Position numbers and translations under genes: made by a program. The notes beneath the pieces were generated by a model that ran no database searches, had not been told where the DNA came from, and saw only the letters and a program-made list of their open reading frames with translations. From Bacteroidota bacterium (GTDB taxonomy: Bacteria > Bacteroidota > Bacteroidia > Bacteroidales > Lentimicrobiaceae), in assembly GCA_023434665.1 (NCBI GenBank), contig JAEYSM010000028.1:1-64000 (forward strand): a stretch of DNA of 64,000 bases, in the 5' to 3' direction. Of this stretch, positions 1-9,699 are shown one piece after another; positions within the stretch are counted from its first letter, which is position 1, and every line of letters begins with the position of its first letter.

Positions 1-77
1 GTTTAAGTCTTAACACCAAATCGATCAATCAATTACCTAAATAATTTAACATTAATGTTTCACTTAATTAATCAAAA

Positions 78-2033
78 ATGAAAACAACTTTACTTTTAAC
101 CGCAGCTCTGAGTATAAGCTTCTCAGTGATGGCGCAGAAAAGTCCGGTAAAGGTCAAAGCTAATTTACCTACGGTTTCAATGCAGACTCAAAAAATTGAC
201 GAAGTAGATTTGAATGTTACCCCAACTCAATTAAATTTTGTAAAACCTGAGGCCAGAGGGACTGAAGACATTTCAATTATCACATTAGGTACTTCATTCA
301 ACACTTATGGCCTTTATAATGGTGGCCGTACCGCTGTTTGGGCTGATCCAAATATTAATTCTGTTGCTTTCTTCCATAGAATGGCTGCTACTCCGGGGTC
401 AGGCTTTATTGCTGTTGACTATTCAGTTGACGGTGGAGATACCTGGACAGTAGACCAACAAATTTTTAATCCTAATGCAGGAGGTACAGCTGCCGCCCGT
501 TATCCTCAAGGTGTCATTTATAACCCTCAAGGTAACACTAACTCCGCCAATGCTTATATGTCAGGTTTATGGCCGACACTCGACGGTAGTAACGTAGCTG
601 CAAGCTGGGGTGGATATGGTGCAGCCACCGTAAAAATGGATGGAACCGGATTATCTCAAATCGGCTGGCCTTCAGATCCTCCAATCAGACATAATGTTCC
701 TGATGCAATGACTATTAATCCTGTTTCAGGCGATATTTTCGTAGTTGAAGGCTCACTTATTGAGGGCTTAGCAACTAATTATACAGACACTCTTGTGATC
801 ACACGTGGTGTATTTAATGCAGCACAGGGAACGTACGAGTATGAGCAGGATGCTTTCTGGGCTCCTATGGTACACGTTGCCGATGCAGGCTCAATAGCTG
901 ATACCAGAATAGCTTTTGCACCTGATGGTCAGATTGGTTATATCTCAATATTAGGTGATAATGAAGGTGATGAATTCATGACTGGACTTGGATACTATCC
1001 CATAATTTATAAAACTACTGATGGCGGTTTAACCTGGAGTGAAGAGCCAATCGTTGTTCCTCTTGGTGGACCTGAAGGTTTAGATGGCATTGTATATGGT
1101 CTTCTTACAGATGAGCAGATTGCAGAAGTATTTGTAGAACCACTGCCAGCAAGAGATGAAATTGGATATACTACTGCATTTACTCATGACCTAGCAGTTG
1201 ATGCTAATGGTAACCCTGTAATATCAGTCGTTATTGGAATTCACCCTGGAACTGCCTATTCAATTGGATCTTCATCCAGATTATTTGCATCTTATAACAT
1301 TTTCTCAACTGACCAGGGACAAACATGGCATGCACAGAAATTAGGTGATAATTTGATTACCTTCCGCGGCACCTGGGGTGCAGGCGATGATGCTATCAAT
1401 GAAGATAATCGTTCACAAGTTACAACAACTTTTGATGGCACTAAGATGTTCTTCTCATGGCTTGATACAGATTTTGAAGGTCTTGAAGACAATACTCAAC
1501 CTGACATTTTTTGTGTTGGTTGGGATGTAGCAAGCAATATGTATACAGAAGTTGTTAATGTTACTTATTTCTCAGATGCATGGTTAGCTGCCTTTATGGG
1601 AACCGCTTCTTATTATGCATTTGAACCTGCTGCCGGTAGTTATGAAATTCCTTTTGTTTATCAGGATATGAATCCTAATGATCCCACTGCTCCGGTAACT
1701 TATAAATACATCAAGGATTTTATTTTCACAGATGCTGATTTCACTATCACAGATGCCCAAAATATTATAGCTGAAGCAGCTTCAGTATCTCAGAACTTCC
1801 CAAATCCTTTCAATGGAACTTCTCAGGTAGAAGTTAAGTTAGAAAAGGATTCAAATGTTGGTCTCGAAGTATTTAATATGGTAGGTCAGAAAGTTTATGA
1901 ACTTCCCGTAGTTGCTAAAAGCGCAGGTACTCATAAATTGACTATCGATGCCAAGAACTTAAACGCCGGTATCTATACTTACTCAGTTAAAATTAATGAC
2001 AGCCGTGTAACCCGCAAGATGATTGTTAAATAG
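78..2033 (+). CDS. Secreted Asp-box (BNR-like) protein with type A T9SS sorting domain
   Basis: 651 residues. A signal peptide (about 1-19, ending VMAQ) is followed by a long extracytoplasmic region with three Asp boxes of the S/T-x-D-x-G-x-T-W type at about residues 116-123, 313-320 and 410-417. These are the hallmark of sialidase/BNR-type beta-propeller blades. The last ~80 residues start with SQNFPNPFNG and end in KMIVK, a typical Por secretion-tail, so the protein should cross the outer membrane by the type IX system and be anchored or released there. No catalytic residues could be assigned, so an enzyme activity is not claimed. It is followed by a strong hairpin terminator and converges with the next gene. 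The type IX machinery itself is not in this window. Confidence 0.85.
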   Translation: MKTTLLLTAALSISFSVMAQKSPVKVKANLPTVSMQTQKIDEVDLNVTPTQLNFVKPEARGTEDISIITLGTSFNTYGLYNGGRTAVWADPNINSVAFFHRMAATPGSGFIAVDYSVDGGDTWTVDQQIFNPNAGGTAAARYPQGVIYNPQGNTNSANAYMSGLWPTLDGSNVAASWGGYGAATVKMDGTGLSQIGWPSDPPIRHNVPDAMTINPVSGDIFVVEGSLIEGLATNYTDTLVITRGVFNAAQGTYEYEQDAFWAPMVHVADAGSIADTRIAFAPDGQIGYISILGDNEGDEFMTGLGYYPIIYKTTDGGLTWSEEPIVVPLGGPEGLDGIVYGLLTDEQIAEVFVEPLPARDEIGYTTAFTHDLAVDANGNPVISVVIGIHPGTAYSIGSSSRLFASYNIFSTDQGQTWHAQKLGDNLITFRGTWGAGDDAINEDNRSQVTTTFDGTKMFFSWLDTDFEGLEDNTQPDIFCVGWDVASNMYTEVVNVTYFSDAWLAAFMGTASYYAFEPAAGSYEIPFVYQDMNPNDPTAPVTYKYIKDFIFTDADFTITDAQNIIAEAASVSQNFPNPFNGTSQVEVKLEKDSNVGLEVFNMVGQKVYELPVVAKSAGTHKLTIDAKNLNAGIYTYSVKINDSRVTRKMIVK

Positions 2034-2050
2034 CAATCTAGTGAATACTG

Positions 2051-2085
2051 AAAGGGAGGCGTTTAAAATACACCTCCCTTTTTTT
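2051..2085 (+). terminator. Rho-independent terminator after the Asp-box protein
   Basis: A perfect 9-bp stem (AAAGGGAGG at 2051-2059 with CCTCCCTTT at 2073-2081) encloses a 13-nt loop and runs into seven T residues (2079-2085). It ends transcription of the upstream secreted protein. Confidence 0.85.
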
Positions 2086-2146
2086 ATGACATGATTGCAT
2101 TTGAAATCAGATTACTATTTAAATACCATCCACAAGGTTTCTTCAT

Positions 2147-3337
2147 TTATTCTCTTATTAGAATCTCCTTAGTATCTCGCGGAATTTCAGTTGCCCGTTG
2201 TGATTCACCCGGTGAATTAAATAAATACCTGTAAGTTATATGACGTTTGGCAAAGTAACCACCCACAGATTCGTGTAACTGCCTCATTTTAGGATTGAAA
2301 TCACCTACCCACGAGAGTTCTATTTCTTTGTACTCAGGTCTTTTCTGCATCACTTTATCCATGTGCCAAAAAATAGCTGATTCTATCCCTGATTTCTGAT
2401 ACTTGGGCCTGATTCCCATTACGGTTATTCTGGCTCTGGTGAACTTTTTCCGTGACCTTATATAGAGAAATTTAATTTTCCCTAAGAGACCAATTTTTCC
2501 ATTAAAATGTTTTAGTATTTCGTTTGCATCAGGAACCATAATAAGGAAAGCAATAGGTTCGTCTTCGTTGTAGGCAAACCAGATAAACTCTTCTTCACTT
2601 ATTGGCTTTAACTCCCCAAGTTGCTCCCTTAATACATCTTTATTTATGGGAGTAAAATTCTCGTGAAATTGCCATGCATCATCATAAACAATCTTGAAGT
2701 CGTTTATGAATTTCTCGCGCTCATTCCAGCTAAAATGTTTAAACGAATATCCCTTTTTATTTCGTACCCAATCAGCAATCTTCCAAAATCTCTCAGGAAA
2801 TTGTTTTGTGAGATCCAAATGATTGGTAACCTGTTCGAAATATGGTCTGAATCCATAGTCCTCAAAGAAGTCTTTATAGTATGGAAAATTGTAATTCATA
2901 CCAAAGCTCGGTGGCATAAAACCTTCGACCAATAAACCCCAAAAATTATCATTCTCTCCAAAATTGATAGGTCCATCCATAGCCTGCATTCCCCGGGAAA
3001 TAAGCCATTCGCGACAAGTATTAAAAATAAAGAAAGCTGTTTCTTTATTATTTATGCACTCAAAGAACCCCATGCCACCTGTTGGTTGCTGAAAATTATA
3101 AGCCTTCTTTTTATTAATGAACGCAGCGGAACGACCAACAACCATATTTTCCTCATTCATAAAAATCCATCTGGTTGCTTCACCATGTGTAAAAAATGCA
3201 TTTTGTTTTGGATTAAACACCGCCTCAATTGAAGAGTCGAGCGGACAAATCCAATGAGGGTCATCCTTATACAAACGCTTGGGAAAGTCCAAAAATAACT
3301 TTATGGTTCTTTTATCATGAACCTCTATGAATTGCAT
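2147..3337 (-). CDS. GNAT-superfamily-like (YghO-like) protein
   Basis: 396 residues from the ATG at 3337. A longer in-frame reading back to 3535 exists, but it would overlap the divergent permease gene and its promoter, while a TATATTTG -7 box on this strand at 3371-3364 lies just upstream of 3337; I therefore take 3337. The C-terminal third resembles a GNAT acetyltransferase fold: an acetyl-CoA-loop-like stretch GIRPKYQKSGIES and a closing NPKMRQLHESVGG segment with a Y/F-rich end. The N-terminal half (IEVHDKRTIKLFLDFP) resembles Bacteroidota proteins often left as hypothetical or YghO-like. The substrate is unknown. It is a single-gene unit converging on the Asp-box protein. Confidence 0.65.
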   Translation of the reverse strand: MQFIEVHDKRTIKLFLDFPKRLYKDDPHWICPLDSSIEAVFNPKQNAFFTHGEATRWIFMNEENMVVGRSAAFINKKKAYNFQQPTGGMGFFECINNKETAFFIFNTCREWLISRGMQAMDGPINFGENDNFWGLLVEGFMPPSFGMNYNFPYYKDFFEDYGFRPYFEQVTNHLDLTKQFPERFWKIADWVRNKKGYSFKHFSWNEREKFINDFKIVYDDAWQFHENFTPINKDVLREQLGELKPISEEEFIWFAYNEDEPIAFLIMVPDANEILKHFNGKIGLLGKIKFLYIRSRKKFTRARITVMGIRPKYQKSGIESAIFWHMDKVMQKRPEYKEIELSWVGDFNPKMRQLHESVGGYFAKRHITYRYLFNSPGESQRATEIPRDTKEILIRE

Positions 3338-3363
3338 GTGATTGTATTTTTTAAATTGAAGTT

Positions 3364-3371
3364 CAAATATA
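3364..3371 (-). promoter_or_regulatory. -7 promoter box (TATATTTG) for the GNAT-like gene
   Basis: Matches the Bacteroidota consensus TAnnTTTG on the minus strand, about 27 nt before the chosen ATG at 3337. It supports the shorter start of that gene. Confidence 0.55.
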
Positions 3372-3463
3372 GAGAAAGATTCGGGATGACTAAAAGATTT
3401 TCTGGATAATTGCGTTACTAAAGATGTACGGTCAAAGCTTGTGGACAGTGGTGTACAAAATTG

Positions 3464-3471
3464 TATTTTTG
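3464..3471 (+). promoter_or_regulatory. -7 promoter box (TATTTTTG) for the LptF/LptG gene
   Basis: Matches TAnnTTTG and ends 18 nt before the TTG start codon at 3490. It supports initiation at that TTG and not at a downstream ATG. Confidence 0.55.
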
Positions 3472-3489
3472 CAAAAAAAATAAACAAGA

Positions 3490-4914
3490 TTGAAGAAATT
3501 ATATCTCCTGGTGCTCCGTTCTTATATTGGCCCATTGGTTCTTACATTCTTTATAGCCCTTTTTATCCTGGTAATGCAGTTCCTTTGGAAATACATTGAT
3601 GATCTGGTTGGTAAAGGATTAGAATGGCATGTTGTGGCTCAGCTGTTATTTTATGCGTCAACCACATTTGTACCTTTAGCATTGCCTCTTGCAATCCTTC
3701 TGTCATCGTTAATGACTTTTGGAAACTTTGGTGAAAGGTATGAACTTGTTGCAATGAAATCTGCAGGCATTTCACTCAGCACCATCATGCGACCGCTGAT
3801 AGTTCTTTCGGTATTAATTAGTATAGGAGCTTTCTTTTTTTCAAACAATATTTTACCTGTATCCAATCTGAAGTTTAAATCTATCTTATATGATGTGCGG
3901 CAACAAAAGCTTGCTTTAAATATACGGGAAGGGATTTTTTATAATGACATCGACGGGTATGTGATGAGAATAGGGAAAAAAGAAAGTGATGGTATTACCA
4001 TACGTGATGTCATTATTTATGATCATACCAATAAGTCGGGAAGTAACAATGTTACCAGAGCAGAATGGGGTAAAATGATACAAAGCGATGATGGCAGTCT
4101 GCTTGAGCTTACTCTCTTTAATGGTTATAATTATGATGAAAAGATTGACCGAAGGAATGAGCAAAAAAGACCTTTTCAGAGAACATACTTCGCCGAGCAA
4201 TACAGGAAATTCGATCTCTCGGATTTTAAAATGATGAGGACAAACGAGGATTTGTTCAAAAATCATTATCAGATGTTGAACCTTGAACAACTGGAACACT
4301 CAACCGATTCCTTGATGCAGCAAATTAAAGGCAGAAAAGAAAGCTTTAATCGTTCATCCATGTTAAACTTCCCTTCTATTATTCATGCCGATACTACAAA
4401 AAATGATTCTGTTATTCTTGTAAATGAAAGACTGTTTGTATTGAATGGTTTGAAGAAGCATGAAAAGATACAGGCTGTTGACAAAGCCTTGAATAATGCG
4501 AGGAACACACTCCAGAATGTTGACTACGAAAAGAATGATCATAATGAACGAATGGTCCTGGTTAAGAAACATCAGGTTGAGTGGCACTTAAAATTTACGC
4601 TTTCTTTTGCTTGTCTGGTTCTTTTCTTTATTGGTGCACCTTTTGGTGCGATCATAAGAAAAGGAGGACTTGGATTACCACTTGTTATATCAGTCGTCTT
4701 TTTCGTCATTTATCATGTTATTTCAATGACTGGTAAGAAATCAGTAATTGCCGGTACTATGGATCCCATTTTCGGGATGTGGCTGTCTTCACTGGTTTTA
4801 TTACCACTCGGTATTCTTTTTACCTTTAAAGCAACAAACGATTCTCCACTTCTTGATGTAGATTCATGGACTATACGAATTAAAAAAATATTTGAAAAGT
4901 TCAGAAAAGATTGA
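3490..4914 (+). CDS. LptF/LptG family lipopolysaccharide export permease
   Basis: 474 residues. YjgP/YjgQ-family inner-membrane permease that, with LptB ATPase, extracts lipopolysaccharide from the inner membrane. Three N-terminal membrane segments (about 15-35, 55-75, 101-121), a long periplasmic domain (about 125-360, longer than in E. coli proteins) and three C-terminal segments (about 367-448) give the family topology. The start is TTG: the N-terminus KKLYLLVLRSYIGPLVLTF fits the family, and the next in-frame ATG would delete most of the first membrane helix. Whether it is LptF or LptG cannot be decided; Bacteroidota often have separate copies. The next gene begins 3 nt after its stop, so it is co-transcribed with a glycosyltransferase. 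Confidence 0.88.
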   Translation: MKKLYLLVLRSYIGPLVLTFFIALFILVMQFLWKYIDDLVGKGLEWHVVAQLLFYASTTFVPLALPLAILLSSLMTFGNFGERYELVAMKSAGISLSTIMRPLIVLSVLISIGAFFFSNNILPVSNLKFKSILYDVRQQKLALNIREGIFYNDIDGYVMRIGKKESDGITIRDVIIYDHTNKSGSNNVTRAEWGKMIQSDDGSLLELTLFNGYNYDEKIDRRNEQKRPFQRTYFAEQYRKFDLSDFKMMRTNEDLFKNHYQMLNLEQLEHSTDSLMQQIKGRKESFNRSSMLNFPSIIHADTTKNDSVILVNERLFVLNGLKKHEKIQAVDKALNNARNTLQNVDYEKNDHNERMVLVKKHQVEWHLKFTLSFACLVLFFIGAPFGAIIRKGGLGLPLVISVVFFVIYHVISMTGKKSVIAGTMDPIFGMWLSSLVLLPLGILFTFKATNDSPLLDVDSWTIRIKKIFEKFRKD

Positions 4915-4917
4915 GCT

Positions 4918-6159
4918 ATGAATATCCTTGTTATTTGCAATAAATCGCCCTGGCCACCCAAAGAAGGAGGCCCTATAGCGATGAATGCAATGGTTGAGGG
5001 TTTATTGGACGCGGGGCATAAAGTTAAAGTACTGGCTATCAATAGCAACAAGTATGCAGTAGATATTGCTTCTATTCCGGAAGATTACAGAAGAAGAACT
5101 GAAATTGAACTGGTTTATATTGATCTTAGCATCAAAATTGCTGATGCATTCAGAAATTTGTTCTCGTCAGGGTCATATCATGTTAAGAGGTTTATAAGCA
5201 ATAATTTTGAGATTGCTCTACGTCGCATACTTGAAAACGACAGGTATGAAATTGTACAACTGGAAACACTTTTTGTCACTCCTTATATTCCGGTTATTAG
5301 AGAACTATCAGAAGCAAAGGTAATTCTAAGAGCTCATAACATTGAACATCTGATTTGGGAAAGGTTGATGACTAATGAAAAGAATCCCATTAAAAAGTGG
5401 TATTTACGTCATTTAACCGTTACCCTTAAAGAATTCGAGACTGGAGTTTTGAAAGATTTGGATGGTATAGTCCCAATCACTGAAAAGGATGCACAATTTT
5501 TCAGAAAAAAAACAAGTTCCGAAAAGATAATTGCAATCCCTTTCGGTATAAAACCCTTATCTAATCTTTCACTTAATGAAAATGCAAAATCAGGTATTAC
5601 AATCAGTAGTGGGGAAAGGGCTATTGGAGAATCCAGTACTATTTTTCATTTAGGTTCCATGAATTGGCTGCCTAATCTCGAAGGCATGAAATGGTTCCTT
5701 GAAAAAGTCTGGCCCATTTTATTACAAAAGAGAAGTGATATTATTTTTAGAATTGCCGGCAGGGAAATGCCGGAATGGATCAAAAACACTGGCTTGTCGA
5801 ATGTAATAGTCGATGGTGAAGTTCCCGATGCTTATAAGTACATGCAGCATAACCGGATAATGGTAGTCCCACTATTCTCTGGTAGTGGTATCAGGATTAA
5901 AATAATTGAAGGTATGATGGCCGGTTGTGCTATAATTACGACTACATTAGGAGCTGAAGGTATTAATTATGAGAACAAAAAACACCTGATTATTGCCGAC
6001 AACAGCCTGGAATTCATCCAGTCCATAATTGAACTGGTCGATAATCCTCAAAAAGTGAACTATCTGGGAAATAATGCCAGAGAATTTATTCAAAAGAGTC
6101 ACAATAATAATATATTGATTAAGAAGCTCGAAAGTTTTTACGAATCAGTACTGAGTTAA
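4918..6159 (+). CDS. GT4-family glycosyltransferase
   Basis: 413 residues, GT-B fold. The N-terminus (MNILVICNKSPWPPKEGGP) has the glycine-rich donor/acceptor loop of the Glyco_trans_4 domain. The C-terminal Glyco_trans_1 domain carries FHLGSMNWLPNLEGMKWFL and the nucleotide-sugar binding region SGSGIRIKIIEGMMAGCAII, where glutamates of the E-x7-E type bind the donor. It starts 3 nt after the LptF/G permease, which suggests a role in making a lipopolysaccharide or other envelope glycan, but sugar and linkage are not predictable. No signal peptide: cytoplasmic or peripheral membrane. Confidence 0.88.
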   Translation: MNILVICNKSPWPPKEGGPIAMNAMVEGLLDAGHKVKVLAINSNKYAVDIASIPEDYRRRTEIELVYIDLSIKIADAFRNLFSSGSYHVKRFISNNFEIALRRILENDRYEIVQLETLFVTPYIPVIRELSEAKVILRAHNIEHLIWERLMTNEKNPIKKWYLRHLTVTLKEFETGVLKDLDGIVPITEKDAQFFRKKTSSEKIIAIPFGIKPLSNLSLNENAKSGITISSGERAIGESSTIFHLGSMNWLPNLEGMKWFLEKVWPILLQKRSDIIFRIAGREMPEWIKNTGLSNVIVDGEVPDAYKYMQHNRIMVVPLFSGSGIRIKIIEGMMAGCAIITTTLGAEGINYENKKHLIIADNSLEFIQSIIELVDNPQKVNYLGNNAREFIQKSHNNNILIKKLESFYESVLS

Positions 6160-6169
6160 TCAAAATCCA

Positions 6170-6177
6170 TATCTTTG
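6170..6177 (+). promoter_or_regulatory. -7 promoter box (TATCTTTG)
   Basis: Perfect TAnnTTTG match in the 61-nt gap before the second glycosyltransferase, 43 nt upstream of its ATG, so that gene can be transcribed independently of the preceding operon. Confidence 0.5.
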
Positions 6178-6220
6178 TACCGAAGGGTGCCCCAGAAAAA
6201 ACAACACCTTTTGCAGTTGA

Positions 6221-7399
6221 ATGAAGCTTCTAGTTGTTTTACCAAGATTTCCCTACCCAACTGAAAAAGGGGACAAACTCAGAGCATTCAACCAGATAAA
6301 AGTGCTTTCGCGGTTTCATGACATTACTCTTTTTACTCTTACTGATGTGAAGATAAAAGAGTCAGATGAGGAAAAATTACAACCTTTTTGCTCTTCCATA
6401 ACCACTTACCGTTTAAGGCCGTTATCAATTGGATGGAATTTGTTAAGGGCTCTTTTTAATGGTTGGCCATTTCAAGCAGGGTATTACTATAATAGCAGAG
6501 CACAAAAGCAATTAAATGATCTGATCAACAAAGTTAAACCTGATCACATTTATTGCCAGTTGTTACGCACCGCAGCTTATGCATTCAATACTGATATTCC
6601 CAAAACTCTCGATTATCAGGATGTTTTTTCCAAAGGTGTTGAGAGAAGAATTCCCAAAACAAAACCATTTCTAAGATCAGTTTTCAGGACTGAATTTCAT
6701 AGATTACTTAAATACGAAAATAAGATTTTCGAAATTTTTGATATCAAGACCATCATCTCCAAACCTGACAGAGATTGTATACCTCACAAAGACCGGGCAG
6801 ACATACATATTGTACCAAATGGGGTTGACCAGGAATACTTCAAACCATACAGGACAAAGAAGATAACAGAATTGTTGTTCACCGGAAACATGGGATACCC
6901 TCCTAACATTGATTGTGCCGAATATTTGGTAAATAAAGTTTTGCCCATTGTTCATAAGAAATATCCTGATGTTCGATTGACAATAGCAGGTGCTTCGCCA
7001 CATTCAAGAGTAAGGGCACTTGCTTCTGAAAAGGTTATAGTGACCGGTTGGGTTGACGACATAAGAGAGTATTATGCCGGCGCTAAAATATTTTTAGCTC
7101 CGATGCAAATGGGAACAGGCTTGCAAAATAAGCTACTTGAAGCTATGGCTATGAAGCTGCCTTGCATTACTTCAAGTCTTTGTAATTCAGCACTTATGGC
7201 TGAGGAAGAAAAGGAAATCCTGATTGGAAATTCAGCACAAGAAGTGGCAAAGCAGGTAATCAGATTAATGTCAGATACATTATATGCCGACACGCTCGGC
7301 TCAAATGGTTATGAATTTATTCAAAATAATTATAGTTGGTCGGGAGCTACAGAACATCTTTCTGAAATAATGAGTGAAGTATCAAGGATAAAATTATAA
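6221..7399 (+). CDS. GT4-family glycosyltransferase
   Basis: 392 residues. N-terminal LLVVLPRFPYPTEKGDKLRA, then a C-terminal donor-binding domain with LLFTGNMGYPPNIDCAEYLV and the signature APMQMGTGLQNKLLEAMAMK. This resembles the PEP-CTERM/EpsH-associated sugar transferase type of GT4 enzymes, a common class in Bacteroidota. It is a distant paralogue of the preceding gene (same fold, little sequence identity outside motifs). Predicted cytoplasmic, using a nucleotide-diphospho-sugar to extend an envelope or secreted glycan; the acceptor is unknown. Confidence 0.87.
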   Translation: MKLLVVLPRFPYPTEKGDKLRAFNQIKVLSRFHDITLFTLTDVKIKESDEEKLQPFCSSITTYRLRPLSIGWNLLRALFNGWPFQAGYYYNSRAQKQLNDLINKVKPDHIYCQLLRTAAYAFNTDIPKTLDYQDVFSKGVERRIPKTKPFLRSVFRTEFHRLLKYENKIFEIFDIKTIISKPDRDCIPHKDRADIHIVPNGVDQEYFKPYRTKKITELLFTGNMGYPPNIDCAEYLVNKVLPIVHKKYPDVRLTIAGASPHSRVRALASEKVIVTGWVDDIREYYAGAKIFLAPMQMGTGLQNKLLEAMAMKLPCITSSLCNSALMAEEEKEILIGNSAQEVAKQVIRLMSDTLYADTLGSNGYEFIQNNYSWSGATEHLSEIMSEVSRIKL

Positions 7400-7456
7400 T
7401 TGAATGAGTTACATTTCAGTTTAAATTACATCAATAGTTAAAGCAAGAAATCTCGC

Positions 7457-9634
7457 ATGCTTAATATAAGGTCCATTGGTATATTCTTAACTGTTCTGGT
7501 TCTTTTGCTATTTTCAGTTAATACTGAAGTGGCAGGAAAAGATAAGACCACACTTAAAATCCTTACAGAAAAAGCGGGAGAAATACTAAGAGAATCACCT
7601 GACGAAGCAATCTCTCTCTCTAAAGAAGTACTTGAGGCCACATCCGATAATAAAAACAAGAACTACAGAGCTGTTGCCCTGAAATACCTTGGGCTTGCCC
7701 ATTATTACAAGCAGAACTTTAAACAGGCACGAGAGTATAATCACCAGGCCCTGGCATTATATAAGGAGCTCAAAGATACCGAAGGTATTGCTTCAATACA
7801 GAACAATCTGGGTATAATTGCTGAAAGAGAAGGCGATTATTCAATGGCTATTAAGAAATATACTGAAGCAGCAGCTTTGTTCGATCAGTTAGATGATGGC
7901 AAAAAAAAGAAAACAATTGCATTGTCGAATATTGGTGGGGTTTACTACACAATTGGCAGATTCGATTTAGCCCTCGAATTTTTAACACAGGCTCTTAATA
8001 ATAGTATTAATTTAAAAGATACTTCCGGTATTGCTCCGGCTTATAATAACATAGGCAATATTTACCTCAGTCTCCAGGATTACAACACTGCAATCAGCTT
8101 CTATAAGAAAGCCGAAGTCATTCATTTAAAATATAACGAGCAACCACAGTTATCAACGGTTTATAATAATATTGGGGAATCGTACCTGAAACTGAACAAG
8201 ATAAAAGAAGCCCTCAAATACAATCAACTCTCACTCGAAATTGCCAGAAAAATAAATGACACCGAAGGGATTATTGCAAGTCATGTGAATCTCAGCGAAA
8301 TATTCATCGAAATTGATGAATTTGATCAGGCTATGTCACATATTAAGGAGGCAATGCGTTTATCCACTAAAATTTCTGACAGGATAATACAAGCTCAAAT
8401 TGAGATCGCTGCCGGCAACCTTTATACCAGGATGGGAAAATATGATGAAGCAATTGTCTCATTTCGAAAGGCACTTGAATATACCAATAAGACAGGTTTC
8501 GAATTAATGGTGAGTGATATTTATTCAGGGCTTTCTAACTCATACAGTAAAAAAGGAAACCACGAAAGAGCACTTGAGTATATTCAGAAAAAGCTGGTTT
8601 TAGCTGATACTCTCAAGTATCGTGAAAACATTAATCGCCTGAATATGCTCAGGGTAAGTTTTGAACTTGAGCAAACGGAGAGAGACAACCAACTCCTCAG
8701 GCAACAAAATATATATTCCGAACTCGCTCTGAAACGGCAGCAAACCATAAGAAACCTGTTTATTGTAATTACTGCTATCGTGTTGGTCTCGCTGGCCTTC
8801 TTATTCTTGCTTTATTATTCAAAGAAAAAGAAAAATGAACTCTTGGCTCTAAGAAACGAGCAAATTTTAAGGCAAAAAGAAGAACTTGATAAATTATATG
8901 TCGAGCAATACAAGCTTAATGAAATAAAAACCAAGTTCTTTAGTATTGTTGCGCATGACCTTAAATCGCCATTCCAGTCATTATTGGGTTTCTCCGAATT
9001 ACTAAGCAAAGAATATGAGCATTTTAATGATGAGCAGAGATTAGATGCCCTTGAGAATATGTACAAGGTTACTTCTGATACCTATAAACTGATTGAAAAT
9101 CTTTTAGAATGGGGAAGAATTCAAACAGGAAATGCAACTGTTAAGCCGAAATACTTAAATATTAAGGACCTTGTAAATTCTATAGTTCCTATTTTTGAAA
9201 TGTCACTCAAAAATAAAAATCTAAGTTTATCCATTGATATCCCTCCCGTCCTGATGGCACATGCTGATGACAATATGATGAGTGCTGTGCTTAGAAATTT
9301 AATATCGAATGCCATAAAATTTTCTCATCCCGAAACAAGCATCAGGATATCAGCTAATCAAACAGATGACTCTACCCGAATATCTATAACTGACAGTGGA
9401 ATCGGGATATCGTCGGAGGTTATTGATAAACTTTTCACATTTGATCCAAAAATCAGGCGTCAGGGAACAAGAGGTGAATCAGGAACCGGAATGGGCTTGG
9501 GTTTGTGCATGGAGTTTATGCAACTAAACCATGGAATGATTAAAGTGAACAGTGCACCAGGAAAAGGAAGTACATTTACCATGATTATGCAACCGGGAAT
9601 AAAAACAATTAATCCCAAGGTGGTCACCGCTTAA
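7457..9634 (+). CDS. TPR-repeat sensor histidine kinase
   Basis: 725 residues. A signal peptide or first membrane helix (about 1-28) precedes six or more tetratricopeptide repeats (about 65-400; e.g. NNLGIIAEREGDYSMAIKKY, NNIGNIYLSLQDYNTAISFY), so the repeats lie in the periplasm. A membrane helix (about 436-457) and a short coiled coil lead to the kinase core: H-box with phospho-acceptor His about 500 (VAHDLKSPF), N-box (NLISNAIKFSHPE), G1 (DSGIGIS) and G2 (GTGMGLGLCMEF). There is no receiver domain and no response regulator next to it, so it is an orphan kinase. TPR kinases of this layout are common in Bacteroidota; ligands are mostly unknown. Confidence 0.9.
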   Translation: MLNIRSIGIFLTVLVLLLFSVNTEVAGKDKTTLKILTEKAGEILRESPDEAISLSKEVLEATSDNKNKNYRAVALKYLGLAHYYKQNFKQAREYNHQALALYKELKDTEGIASIQNNLGIIAEREGDYSMAIKKYTEAAALFDQLDDGKKKKTIALSNIGGVYYTIGRFDLALEFLTQALNNSINLKDTSGIAPAYNNIGNIYLSLQDYNTAISFYKKAEVIHLKYNEQPQLSTVYNNIGESYLKLNKIKEALKYNQLSLEIARKINDTEGIIASHVNLSEIFIEIDEFDQAMSHIKEAMRLSTKISDRIIQAQIEIAAGNLYTRMGKYDEAIVSFRKALEYTNKTGFELMVSDIYSGLSNSYSKKGNHERALEYIQKKLVLADTLKYRENINRLNMLRVSFELEQTERDNQLLRQQNIYSELALKRQQTIRNLFIVITAIVLVSLAFLFLLYYSKKKKNELLALRNEQILRQKEELDKLYVEQYKLNEIKTKFFSIVAHDLKSPFQSLLGFSELLSKEYEHFNDEQRLDALENMYKVTSDTYKLIENLLEWGRIQTGNATVKPKYLNIKDLVNSIVPIFEMSLKNKNLSLSIDIPPVLMAHADDNMMSAVLRNLISNAIKFSHPETSIRISANQTDDSTRISITDSGIGISSEVIDKLFTFDPKIRRQGTRGESGTGMGLGLCMEFMQLNHGMIKVNSAPGKGSTFTMIMQPGIKTINPKVVTA

Positions 9635-9675
9635 TCCTTCAATCCTGCCTCTCATTATCACATTGGTTTTTTGCG

Positions 9676-9683
9676 TAAGTTTG
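9676..9683 (+). promoter_or_regulatory. -7 promoter box (TAAGTTTG) for ettA
   Basis: TAnnTTTG match in the 65-nt gap, 16 nt before the ettA start codon; probably drives the ettA-hisS-hutH unit. Confidence 0.55.
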
Positions 9684-9699
9684 CCAAAATCTTTCAACT

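Noticed and set aside
3338..3535. Extended N-terminus of the GNAT-like protein
   Set aside because: It overlaps the divergent permease gene and its promoter; a -7 box for the shorter form sits at 3371-3364.
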